Source: Xenorhabdus mauleonii (lineage in GTDB: Bacteria > Pseudomonadota > Gammaproteobacteria > Enterobacterales > Enterobacteriaceae). Taken from it: a stretch of 64,000 nucleotides of DNA. Under the pieces are notes generated by a model that did no database searches, had not been told where the DNA came from, and saw only the letters and a list, made by a program, of their open reading frames with translations. Below, piece after piece: positions 51,970 to 60,423 of the stretch. Both the position numbers and the translations under genes were made by a program. Within the stretch, counting starts at the first letter, position 1. Each line of letters starts with the position of its first letter. The DNA is taken from the NCBI RefSeq assembly GCF_900113945.1, contig NZ_FORG01000007.1:177646-241645 (forward strand). The letters are read 5' to 3'.

Positions 51970-52545
51970 ATGAAAAATGATGAAATGATTCAACAGACAA
52001 AACCACGCATTCTCATTGGAGCAACCGGGTCAGTGGATATCACGCATCTTCCCAGATACCTGCAAACTATCAAAGCCACCATTGACTGTACCTTAACGGT
52101 ATTGATGACAAACAGCGCCACGAGTTTTCTGCCGGCAGCAACCGTTGCACTCTACGCTGATCGCGTCATCAGTGGTGAGAAGCCGCAAGATTGGCCGACA
52201 GACAAACCTTCACGCATTGTTGCCGACCACGATCTCATGGCTGTTTTACCGGCGACGGCCAATACACTTTCAACCGTAGCCCACGGCGGCGCCCCCAATC
52301 GCTTGACGACCGTCATTCTGGCCTCTACGTTTCCAGTGCTGTTTTTTCCGGTCATGGGAAGCGTGATGTGGGATAAAAATGCAACTCGACGCAATATCAT
52401 ACAATTGCGCGATGATGGTTATCATGTTATTGAACCGGTATGGCACGAAAATTTTGACGCATCACTGCAACGAATGGTGGGTCATCCTTCCTTGCCGGAT
52501 ACTGAAACCGTTATTTCTTTATTGAAAGAATACCTGCCAACTTAA
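51970..52545 (+). CDS. HFCD-family flavoprotein decarboxylase (HlmF-like)
   Basis: 191 residues. Flavoprotein of the Dfp/EpiD family: N-terminal RILIGATGSVDITHLPRY, conserved SxSF-like turn, LPATANTLSTVAHGGAPN and the P-(S/V)-M-...M-W substrate-recognition clamp seen as FFPVMGSVMWDK. HFCD enzymes oxidatively decarboxylate C-terminal cysteine or phosphopantothenoylcysteine. In the holomycin pathway HlmF decarboxylates the cysteinyl end of the dipeptide. Start could also be 51985. Last gene of the biosynthetic run. Confidence 0.88.
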   Translation: MKNDEMIQQTKPRILIGATGSVDITHLPRYLQTIKATIDCTLTVLMTNSATSFLPAATVALYADRVISGEKPQDWPTDKPSRIVADHDLMAVLPATANTLSTVAHGGAPNRLTTVILASTFPVLFFPVMGSVMWDKNATRRNIIQLRDDGYHVIEPVWHENFDASLQRMVGHPSLPDTETVISLLKEYLPT

Positions 52546-52866
52546 CTTTATACGTTATACGGCAATCAGTTGATTTTGTGGAAGTCAGTTGATTTTGTGG
52601 AAGAGTGTTCAGTAATTCTTACCCAATCGTTGCGTTAATCAACAGTTGGGATTTTGACTCTTCCCTCAACAACCCATTGATAAAAACAGAATTATACCCT
52701 TCCGTGACGATTTCAAAATAACTCACCTGAAAGAATTTCATTTGAAAAATTGCAGAATAAATGCCTTTTAATATAGCATAAGTTTTATTTTCATCTACTC
52801 GGTGTACAGGAGAGTAATTGAAAATAATCATAAAAATCTAATTTTATAACTATAAATCGGTAACTT
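52546..52866. other. Intergenic region before the MFS gene
   Basis: 321 bp. Holds a 19-bp tandem duplication at 52566-52603 and a doubtful minus-strand frame of 70 codons (52619-52831). The promoter for the MFS gene should lie here. Confidence 0.4.
52566..52603. repeat. 19-bp tandem duplication
   Basis: TCAGTTGATTTTGTGGAAG occurs twice head to tail without any mismatch, just after the flavoprotein gene. Confidence 0.85.
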
Positions 52867-54138
52867 ATGTCACAACATCACACTCGCTCATTAAACAAGC
52901 AAGACTATAAAACTCTGTCTTTGGCTGCTTTAGGCGGTGCCCTGGAGTTTTATGACTTTATCATCTTTGTCTTTTTTGCCGTCGTGCTTGGAGGATTATT
53001 TTTCCCTGCGGACATCCCAGAATGGCTGAGACAACTGCAAACCTTCGGTATTTTTGCTGCTGGCTACCTAGCCCGTCCTTTAGGCGGGATCATCATGGCG
53101 CATTTTGGTGATCTGATTGGACGCAAAAAAATGTTTTCACTCAGTATCTTGCTGATGGCTTTTCCTACACTGTTCATCGGGATGCTGCCTACTTATGAAT
53201 CCATTGGGATCGCTGCCCCCATACTGCTTTTGCTGATGCGAATTCTGCAAGGTGCAGCCATTGGCGGAGAAGTCCCTGGTGCATGGGTTTTTGTGGCTGA
53301 ACATGTTCCCAAAAAACGCGTTGGGTTTGCTTGTGGTGTCCTGACCGCAGGGTTGACCATGGGCATTTTATTCGGCTCCCTCGTCGCAACCATCATTACT
53401 TCCGTTTATACCAAGCAAGAAGTCCATGATTGGGCTTGGCGCCTGCCCTTTTTCTTAGGCGGAATTTTTGGCCTGTGTGCCATGTATCTGCGCCGTTGGT
53501 TGCATGAAACCCCGATTTTCAAAGAGATGCAGGCACGCAAAACATTGTCAGAAGGACTGCCGCTAAAATCCGTGGTTCTTAATCACAAGCGCGCCATCTC
53601 TATTTCCATGTTACTCACATGGTTACTTTCTGCCGGGATCATCATCATCATCTTGATGGCTCCAACCTATATGCAAACCGTATTTCACCTAGACCAATCA
53701 CTGGCGCTAAAAGCCAATAGTCTGGCAATTATTTCTTTGGCGATTGGCTGCATATCGGTCGGGTATTTATGTGATAAATGGGGTGCGGGTATTGTACTGA
53801 TTGTCGGCTGCATCCTGCTGGGCATCACAACTTGGTTTTTCTACCACAATATCAGTCCCGACCCGATAAAATTATTCAGCGCTTATTCCCTGACCGGCTT
53901 GATGGTTGGTGTCATCGGTGCAACACCATTTGTAATGGTTAACAGCTATCCGTCAGAAATACGGTTCAGTGGCATTTCATTTTCATATAATGTGGCCTAC
54001 GCCATTTTTGGTGGATTGACGCCAATCTTTGTGACCTTGCTGTCCAAATATACCCAACTGGCACCCGCCTACTACATCATTGCCTTATCGGTGGTCGGTG
54101 TTTTATTGGGAATTTATTTAAAAAGAAGAAACATTTGA
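52867..54138 (+). CDS. MFS transporter of the metabolite:H+ symporter type
   Basis: 423 residues, 12 membrane segments. Opening segment ALGGALEFYDFIIFVFFAVV, the MFS loop motif GDLIGRKKMF and QGAAIGGEVPGAWVFVAEH are typical of the MHS (ProP/ShiA/CitA) subfamily. It follows the NRPS operon on the same strand after a 321-bp gap, so it may export or import a metabolite of the pathway, but MHS members are mostly importers. The holomycin exporter (HlmH) is also MFS; equivalence is not shown. Ends at a bidirectional terminator. Confidence 0.85.
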   Translation: MSQHHTRSLNKQDYKTLSLAALGGALEFYDFIIFVFFAVVLGGLFFPADIPEWLRQLQTFGIFAAGYLARPLGGIIMAHFGDLIGRKKMFSLSILLMAFPTLFIGMLPTYESIGIAAPILLLLMRILQGAAIGGEVPGAWVFVAEHVPKKRVGFACGVLTAGLTMGILFGSLVATIITSVYTKQEVHDWAWRLPFFLGGIFGLCAMYLRRWLHETPIFKEMQARKTLSEGLPLKSVVLNHKRAISISMLLTWLLSAGIIIIILMAPTYMQTVFHLDQSLALKANSLAIISLAIGCISVGYLCDKWGAGIVLIVGCILLGITTWFFYHNISPDPIKLFSAYSLTGLMVGVIGATPFVMVNSYPSEIRFSGISFSYNVAYAIFGGLTPIFVTLLSKYTQLAPAYYIIALSVVGVLLGIYLKRRNI

Positions 54139-54183
54139 GGAAAAACGGCAGGCTGACGAAAAAAATATCTGAATAGATGAAAA

Positions 54184-54213
54184 GACAGGATGAGCATCGA
54201 TACTCATCCTGTC
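54184..54213. terminator. Bidirectional terminator
   Basis: GACAGGATGAG / CTCATCCTGTC arms, 8-nt loop, between the convergent MFS gene and satP. Confidence 0.7.
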
Positions 54214-54221
54214 AGAAACAA

Positions 54222-54794
54222 TTAAGCCTGCTTCACTTCACCAATTGGCAAAATAGTGCGACCGTATTGTTCATTAAGAACCTCAGCCATTGCCAGATAG
54301 AAAGCACTCGCACCACAAATAACGCCTTCAAAACCAGCAAAGACCAAAATGTCTGCATTTCCTGTCATGTTGCCAATCGCCAACAGGGCGAACAGTAACG
54401 TCAGGCTGCCAAAGATAAATTGCAGGACGCGGTTAGCCTTGAACGTACCAAAGAACATAAACAGGGTGAAAACGCCCCACAAACCAAGGTATACACCGAG
54501 GAATTCTGGGCTTGTTGCTTCAGCCAGTCCCATCTTTGGCAGGAAAAGCACAGCAATCAGGCTCAACCAAAACATACCGTAAGAGGTAAATGCGGTTGCA
54601 GCAAATGTATTTCCTTTTTTGTACTCAAAGATACCGGCCAATACCTGAGCCAAACCACCATAAAAAATACCCATGCTCAAAATAGCTGACGCCAATGGGA
54701 AAAAACCTGCGTTGTGCAAATTTAACAAAATGGTTGTCATGCCAAAACCCATCAACCCCAACGGACCTGGGTTCGCTAACTTATTAGAATGCAT
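54222..54794 (-). CDS. satP: Succinate-acetate/proton symporter SatP (YaaH)
   Basis: 190 residues from ATG 54794 (MHSNKLANPGPLGLMGFGMT), matching the E. coli start; a longer frame to 54815 overlaps the ribosome site. Six membrane segments and the NPGPLGLMGFGMTT GPR1/FUN34/YaaH signature. Exports or imports acetate and succinate with protons. In E. coli it follows mog; here it is on the far side of the accessory block. Confidence 0.96.
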   Translation of the reverse strand: MHSNKLANPGPLGLMGFGMTTILLNLHNAGFFPLASAILSMGIFYGGLAQVLAGIFEYKKGNTFAATAFTSYGMFWLSLIAVLFLPKMGLAEATSPEFLGVYLGLWGVFTLFMFFGTFKANRVLQFIFGSLTLLFALLAIGNMTGNADILVFAGFEGVICGASAFYLAMAEVLNEQYGRTILPIGEVKQA

Positions 54795-55201
54795 ACTTCC
54801 CCTAGAAAAAGACAAATATACCTATCATCTTTCAAATGACAGCATTGCTGGCTATCGCTTGAATCCAACGGGTATAACACAAAATAATTAAAAATATTTC
54901 AGGGCCATTTTTACCCCGAGACACCACAAAAGGCGGCGAATCATAATGTGATGGCACCAACTACACAATGCCCCCGGCAAAAAAATTTTATTAAATCTCA
55001 ATTTTTTTTCTTTGCCCCCCTTGATGATGAGATGAATGCCCCCATCTAAGTCTCAACTACAGTTACTACCGTTATTCAGGCATTAGCTGATACTTAAAGA
55101 ATGAGGAATTTCTGGCAAACAGTGCCATTGAAAAGAAATTATCTGTCCTCATATAGCTAGTAACTTGACCGAATATATGAATTCTTTGTGGAGGCGTTTA
55201 G
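54795..55201. other. satP-dnaK intergenic region
   Basis: 407 bp. Contains a fragment of the second repeat family near 54855-54876 (AATCCAACGGGTATAA) and the dnaK heat-shock promoter. Confidence 0.55.
55015..55048 (+). promoter_or_regulatory. Sigma-32 promoter of dnaK
   Basis: CCCCCTTGATGA (-35) and GCCCCCATCTA (-10) with spacing like E. coli dnaK P1 (CCCCCTTGATGA...CCCCATTTA). Located 154 bp before the dnaK start. Confidence 0.88.
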
Positions 55202-57112
55202 ATGGGTAAAATCATTGGTATCGACTTGGGAACTACCAACTCTTGTGTAGCAATTATGGACGGCACAACCACTCGCGTGCTTGAAAACAGCGAGGGTGAC
55301 CGTACAACACCTTCTATCATCGCATATACTCAGGATGGTGAAACTCTGGTTGGTCAACCAGCTAAACGTCAGGCTGTTACTAACCCGCAGAATACGCTGT
55401 TCGCCATCAAACGTTTGATCGGCCGTCGTTTTCCAGACGAAGAAGTTCAACGTGACGTATCCATCATGCCATACAAAATCCTGGCAGCGGATAACGGCGA
55501 TGCATGGTTAGAAGTCAAAGGCCAGAAAATGGCGCCACCTCAGGTTTCTGCTGAAGTTCTGAAGAAGATGAAGAAAACAGCTGAAGATTATCTGGGTGAG
55601 CCAGTGACTGAAGCCGTAATCACCGTTCCTGCATACTTCAACGATGCGCAACGCCAAGCAACTAAAGATGCTGGCCGTATCGCGGGTCTGGAAGTTAAGC
55701 GTATCATCAACGAACCAACCGCAGCGGCTCTGGCGTACGGTCTGGACAAAGAAGTTGGCAACCGTACCATCGCAGTTTATGACTTGGGTGGCGGTACTTT
55801 CGATATCTCTATCATCGAAATCGACGAAGTTGACGGCGAAAAAACGTATGAAGTTCTGGCAACCAACGGTGACACCCATCTGGGTGGTGAAGACTTCGAC
55901 AGCCGCATGATCAACTATCTGGTTGATGAGTTCAAAAAAGAACAAGGCATCGATCTGCGTAACGACCCACTGGCAATGCAGCGTCTGAAAGAAGCGGCAG
56001 AAAAAGCGAAAATCGAACTTTCTTCTGCACAACAGACTGACGTGAACCTGCCATACATTACTGCAGATGCGACCGGTCCTAAGCACATGAACGTTAAAGT
56101 GACCCGTGCGAAACTGGAATCACTGGTTGAAGATCTGGTTAAACGTTCTATCGAACCACTGAAAGTTGCACTGAATGACGCAGGCCTGTCTGTATCTGAC
56201 GTTCAGGACGTTATTCTGGTTGGTGGTCAGACTCGTATGCCAATGGTGCAGAAAGCAGTAGCTGACTTCTTCGGCAAAGAGCCACGTAAAGACGTGAACC
56301 CAGACGAAGCAGTTGCTATGGGTGCTGCGGTTCAGGGCGGTGTACTGGCAGGTGAAGTGAAAGACGTTCTGCTGCTGGACGTAACGCCACTGTCTCTGGG
56401 TATCGAAACCATGGGTGGCGTAATGACATCCCTGATTACCAAGAACACCACTATCCCGACCAAACATAGCCAAGTGTTCTCTACAGCAGAAGACAACCAG
56501 TCCGCGGTAACTATCCACGTACTGCAAGGTGAGCGTAAGCGTGCCGGTGATAACAAATCTCTGGGCCAGTTCAACCTTGACGGCATTCAGCCAGCAATGC
56601 GCGGTACTCCACAGATCGAAGTTACTTTCGACATCGATGCTGACGGTATCCTACACGTTTCTGCGAAAGACAAAAACTCAGGTCGTGAGCAGAACATCAC
56701 CATCAAGGCATCTTCTGGTCTGAACGAAGACGAAATCCAACAGATGGTACGCGACGCTGAAGCAAACGCAGAAGCTGACCGTAAGTTTGAAGAGCTGGTT
56801 CAAGTTCGTAACCAAGCTGACCAACTGGTTCACGGTACTCGCAAGCAAGTTGAAGAAGCAGGCGACAAACTGACTGCTGACGACAAAGCAGCCATCGAGA
56901 AAGCCGTTTCTGAACTGGAAATCGTTGCAAAAGGCGAAGACAAAGCAGAAATCGAAGCGAAGATCCAAGCTCTGGTTGAAGCATCCCAGAAACTTCTGGA
57001 AATCGCACAGCAGCAAGCCCAAGCTGGAGCGACTGATGCCGGTGCAAGCAGCGCGAAAAAAGACGATGACGTTGTAGACGCTGAATTCGAAGAAGTTAAA
57101 GATAAAAAATAA
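55202..57112 (+). CDS. dnaK: Chaperone DnaK (Hsp70)
   Basis: 636 residues. ATPase domain starts [39 protein letters not shown] and the [19 protein letters not shown] linker lead to the substrate-binding domain and a C-terminal Lys/Asp-rich tail ([16 protein letters not shown], the EEVD-like end of bacterial Hsp70). Uses ATP to bind and release unfolded proteins with DnaJ and GrpE. Strong codon bias. Preceded by a sigma-32 promoter and followed by dnaJ. Confidence 0.98.
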   Translation: MGKIIGIDLGTTNSCVAIMDGTTTRVLENSEGDRTTPSIIAYTQDGETLVGQPAKRQAVTNPQNTLFAIKRLIGRRFPDEEVQRDVSIMPYKILAADNGDAWLEVKGQKMAPPQVSAEVLKKMKKTAEDYLGEPVTEAVITVPAYFNDAQRQATKDAGRIAGLEVKRIINEPTAAALAYGLDKEVGNRTIAVYDLGGGTFDISIIEIDEVDGEKTYEVLATNGDTHLGGEDFDSRMINYLVDEFKKEQGIDLRNDPLAMQRLKEAAEKAKIELSSAQQTDVNLPYITADATGPKHMNVKVTRAKLESLVEDLVKRSIEPLKVALNDAGLSVSDVQDVILVGGQTRMPMVQKAVADFFGKEPRKDVNPDEAVAMGAAVQGGVLAGEVKDVLLLDVTPLSLGIETMGGVMTSLITKNTTIPTKHSQVFSTAEDNQSAVTIHVLQGERKRAGDNKSLGQFNLDGIQPAMRGTPQIEVTFDIDADGILHVSAKDKNSGREQNITIKASSGLNEDEIQQMVRDAEANAEADRKFEELVQVRNQADQLVHGTRKQVEEAGDKLTADDKAAIEKAVSELEIVAKGEDKAEIEAKIQALVEASQKLLEIAQQQAQAGATDAGASSAKKDDDVVDAEFEEVKDKK

Positions 57113-57128
57113 TAGCCCTTAACGGGCA

Positions 57129-57191
57129 AAGTAACAGGGCGCCTGTTACTTGTTAACTGGCACGGGCGTTGAGGTAACTCTACGCCCGTGC
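57129..57191. repeat. Two hairpins between dnaK and dnaJ
   Basis: Perfect stems AAGTAACAGG / CCTGTTACTT (57129-57151) and GCACGGGCGT / ACGCCCGTGC (57160-57191). Probably attenuate read-through or stabilise the dnaK mRNA 3' end, lowering dnaJ expression relative to dnaK (inference). Confidence 0.65.
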
Positions 57192-57216
57192 GTGCGTGTT
57201 AAGGGTGAACAATATA

Positions 57217-58353
57217 ATGGCAAAAAAAGATTATTACGAAGTTTTGGGCGTTTCCAAAACAGCAGATGAAAAAGAGATCAAAAAGGCCTATAAACGGCTG
57301 GCAATGAAATATCACCCTGACCGTAATCAGGGCGATAAAGAATCAGAAAGTAAATTCAAAGAAATTAAAGAAGCCTATGAGATCCTGACGGATTCTCAAA
57401 AACGCGCCGCTTATGACCAATACGGTCATGCTGCCTTTGAACATGGCGGTATGGGCGGCGGCGCAGGTGGTTTCGGTGGCGGAGCTGATTTCAGCGATAT
57501 CTTTGGTGACGTTTTCGGAGATATTTTCGGTGGCGGTCGTCGTCAACAGCGTGCCAGCCGTGGTTCAGACTTGCGTTACAACATGGATTTAACGCTGGAA
57601 GAAGCTGTCCGTGGTGTGACCAAAGAGATACGCATTCCGACATTGGAAACCTGTGATTCCTGTCATGGCAGCGGAGCAAAAGCGGGTACCAGCCCTGAAA
57701 CTTGCTCAACCTGTCACGGTGCGGGCCAAGTACATATGCGTCAAGGGTTCTTCACCGTCCAGCAACCTTGCCCTCAGTGCCACGGTCGCGGGAAAATCAT
57801 CAAAGAACCTTGTGGAAAATGCCGTGGGCATGGCCGCGTTGAAAAATACAAGACGCTGTCTGTCAAAATTCCGGCAGGCGTCGATACCGGCGATCGCATT
57901 CGTTTGGCCGGAGAAGGTGAAGCGGGTGAACATGGCGCGCCAGCCGGTGATTTGTTCGTACAGGTTCAGGTCAAGGCTCACCATATCTTTGAACGTGATG
58001 GCAGCAACCTTTATTGTGAAGTGCCAATCAACTTCGCAACTGCGGCATTGGGTGGCGAAATTGAAGTCCCTACCCTTGATGGCCGTGTCAGCCTGAAAAT
58101 TCCTGCTGAAACCCAAACAGGTAAATTGTTCCGCATGAAAGGCAAAGGTGTTAAATCCGTACGCGGTGGCGCACAAGGTGACTTACTGTGCCGCGTTGTC
58201 GTAGAAACACCGGTCAAACTGAATGAAGAACAGAAAGACCTGATGCGTAAATTGGGTGAGTCATTTGGCGGGAAAAGCGGTGAAACCAACAGTCCACGCT
58301 CCAAAAGATTCCTTGATGGCGTGAAGAAATTTTTTGATGATTTGACTAAGTAA
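57217..58353 (+). CDS. dnaJ: Chaperone DnaJ (Hsp40)
   Basis: 378 residues from ATG 57217 (AAGGGTG ribosome site). J domain with HPD (MKYHPDRNQ), Gly/Phe-rich linker ([16 protein letters not shown]), four CxxCxGxG zinc repeats ([36 protein letters not shown]), then the C-terminal substrate domains. Co-chaperone that delivers clients to DnaK and stimulates its ATPase. Confidence 0.98.
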   Translation: MAKKDYYEVLGVSKTADEKEIKKAYKRLAMKYHPDRNQGDKESESKFKEIKEAYEILTDSQKRAAYDQYGHAAFEHGGMGGGAGGFGGGADFSDIFGDVFGDIFGGGRRQQRASRGSDLRYNMDLTLEEAVRGVTKEIRIPTLETCDSCHGSGAKAGTSPETCSTCHGAGQVHMRQGFFTVQQPCPQCHGRGKIIKEPCGKCRGHGRVEKYKTLSVKIPAGVDTGDRIRLAGEGEAGEHGAPAGDLFVQVQVKAHHIFERDGSNLYCEVPINFATAALGGEIEVPTLDGRVSLKIPAETQTGKLFRMKGKGVKSVRGGAQGDLLCRVVVETPVKLNEEQKDLMRKLGESFGGKSGETNSPRSKRFLDGVKKFFDDLTK

Positions 58354-58389
58354 TCTCATACCTTAGTTAGATTTCAAATAATCATTATC

Positions 58390-58430
58390 TCTCCTGATTA
58401 TAATTAATTGATAATCAGGAGATTTTTTTT
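58390..58430 (+). terminator. dnaKJ terminator
   Basis: TCTCCTGATTAT / ATAATCAGGAGA perfect 12-bp stem followed by eight T. Confidence 0.9.
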
Positions 58431-58567
58431 ATTTATTGAACCCGCTTCGATTTTATGCCATTTTAAATGTTATCACTCTGTTCCAATTCTTTGATTGAAG
58501 CTTCTTAAAAAATTAAATAAATATACATTTCCAGAATTTAAAATTAAATATTTTTGAGGTGCTAGAA

Positions 58568-59331
58568 ATGGTTAATTTCATCCTCAATGAAGCAATTAAA
58601 TTTGCCCGTCATAAGATAATGATAGCAAACATTGGTTCTTATAAAAATCCTCTAAGAGAAGATGGTTTTGACACAACTTTAATAACAAGAAATAGGAAAC
58701 TTATTGAAATACAGGAAGAATTGGCTTCATATGATTCCATTATAGAAAAATTCAGCTACCTTATGAGTCAGAAATACCTATCAGGAAACTGCACTGAACT
58801 TTCTATAGCTGCATTTATGTATTTAGCAAACAATAAAGCTAATGACCTTATTTACTTATATAAAAACTGTTGGAGTTTTAAAAAAACAAACCTATTTATA
58901 TTCATATAATTGCTACAATGCCAGATATATACGACCATTGCTTTGTCATGCTTTATTATCCTGAACACATTAATGGTATCAATTATAAAGAAATAAATGA
59001 AAAATATAATGAGAAAGAGCTTCCCTGCGGGGCGTGGATATGCGATCCGTGGACTGAAATAGCTTGTCTGGCCGAAAATTATAGTTTCAAATGGAAAGAA
59101 GTCATGTATAGATGGGCCACGGAAAATAAACTTTTATATTTAAATAAAGACAATCATATATATTCAAACCATCTATCTAAAAACCTTTCTACACCAAATT
59201 TCATTATCGACCAACATAGCTACTCGCCTGTTAGATATTGTATATATAATACTATTGAAAACAGTAAGAAAAAAATTTTACACACCGCAATATTAGAGCC
59301 TGATGGTAACATTATAATCGATGGATACTAA
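58568..59331 (+). pseudogene. Candidate papain-like C-H-D protein, copy 1, frameshifted
   Basis: ATG 58568 follows GAGG by 8 nt. The first frame runs to a stop at 58909; the second, from about 58885 to 59331, continues the homology in a different phase. Together they are colinear with the neighbour at 59427: SGNCTELSIAAFMYL (Cys 75), then YDHCFVMLYYPEH (His) and GAWICDPWTEIACL (Asp). The phase change falls in a run of seven A at 58880-58886; one more A would restore a single protein of about 255 residues. Catalytic residues all survive, so either the lesion is recent or slippage restores the frame. No signal peptide. AT-rich, unlike dnaKJ. Family unrecognised. Confidence 0.65.
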
Positions 59332-59426
59332 AGATAGTTCTATCAGTTTCATAGAAATTAGGCTTTTGTTTATTACCGTAAAAATTTTTTAATAAATCCC
59401 TCTAACACAATCAAAGCACATAAGAA

Positions 59427-60242
59427 ATGATTAGATATATACTACACCAAGCAATAGAACACGCTCATTTAACTTTTTCAGGTAAAACCTCAAATATTTT
59501 CTATAATAACCCTGAATGCCAACCAGAAAGCCGTAGAAACAGATATTCCACAACTAATTGTCAAATCAGGGAAAGAAAGTTTTCAGAGCTTACTCAGAAA
59601 TTAAATCGTTTTGGAAACGCAAGAAATAAATATAACTGTATCATGGAAGAAAAAAAACACGATAATTTTTTGGTTGGAAATTGCACTGAGCTATCCATTA
59701 CAGCCTTAATGTATCTAGCAGAGATAGGAAAAAATAATGTATCCCATTACTTTAGACATTATTCTCAAACAAGTAACGTCAAAAATATACAGCCTATTTA
59801 CATTGAAATTCTTGCTCCCGTCCAAGCATCAAGTTATCACTGTTTTGTTATGATTTATTCCCCTTCATGCATTTCTGATTATCAATTTCAAAATAAGAAC
59901 ATAAATCCACTGTACAAGACATATGATAAACTACCGAATGGCGCATGGGTATGCGATCCGTGGGCAGAAATTGTTTGTTTATCAGAAAATTATGATTCTC
60001 ATTGGCGAAATACAATGAATAACTGGGCAGATCAGGGCAAATACCTATCTTTAGGAAATGCACCAGCCCCTTCATTATATAAACCACAGCATCCGCCAAG
60101 CCGCGATCCCTGTTATCCTCTGTATAGCCATACACTTAATATGATGTCCAATACTGCAATGCAGGTAAATCATCAGGCCATTATAAAAACTGATAATACA
60201 TCCACCATTAATCATTCGCATTTTGAATATGCTAATTGCTGA
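59427..60242 (+). CDS. Candidate papain-like C-H-D protein, copy 2
   Basis: 271 residues, intact. The conserved residues shared with copy 1 are Cys86 in VGNCTELSITALMYLAE, His138 in SSYHCFVMIYSP and Asp177 in NGAWVCDPWAEIVCLSENY, spaced like the Cys-His-Asp triads of papain-like proteases, deamidases and transglutaminase-like effectors. That reading is inference; no known effector family is recognised. Residues about 1-80 are charged and less conserved, and the C-terminus differs completely between copies. No signal peptide or membrane segment. Weak ribosome site. The gene, together with its frameshifted copy, lies in the AT-rich region after dnaJ and may be a secreted effector or a toxin. 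Confidence 0.6.
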   Translation: MIRYILHQAIEHAHLTFSGKTSNIFYNNPECQPESRRNRYSTTNCQIRERKFSELTQKLNRFGNARNKYNCIMEEKKHDNFLVGNCTELSITALMYLAEIGKNNVSHYFRHYSQTSNVKNIQPIYIEILAPVQASSYHCFVMIYSPSCISDYQFQNKNINPLYKTYDKLPNGAWVCDPWAEIVCLSENYDSHWRNTMNNWADQGKYLSLGNAPAPSLYKPQHPPSRDPCYPLYSHTLNMMSNTAMQVNHQAIIKTDNTSTINHSHFEYANC

Positions 60243-60262
60243 AATGAATTAAGCGAATTAAG

Positions 60263-60293
60263 GTCTCCAAGCTTCCATTGATAGCTTGGAGAC
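60263..60293. terminator. Bidirectional terminator hairpin
   Basis: GTCTCCAAGCT / AGCTTGGAGAC, 9-nt loop, between the convergent C-H-D gene and the tps operon. Confidence 0.7.
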
Positions 60294-60306
60294 TCACTAC
60301 CCGACT

Positions 60307-60423
60307 TTAGTATTGATAATCCCAAAACGGCAAATAACGTCCATCGTGGCCGCCATTTTAATATTCATCTAAATAAAAATTAGAGGAATAGTAGATTAAC
60401 GCTTTGGAATTATAGTCAAACAT
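60307..60423 (-). pseudogene. Short frame overlapping the tpsB stop, with an internal stop
   Basis: The ATG shares its A with the tpsB stop (TAATG). The frame reads 21 codons (MFDYNSKALIYYSSN...) to TAA, and the same frame continues NGGHDGRYLPFWDYQY to a second TAA. The tail is aromatic and looks protein-coding. It could be the remains of a small third gene of the tps operon; no family recognised. Confidence 0.35.

Noticed and set aside
52619..52831. 70-codon minus-strand frame before the MFS gene
   Set aside because: No ribosome site and no recognisable family; the sequence does not look strongly coding. Kept only as a note in the intergenic entry.
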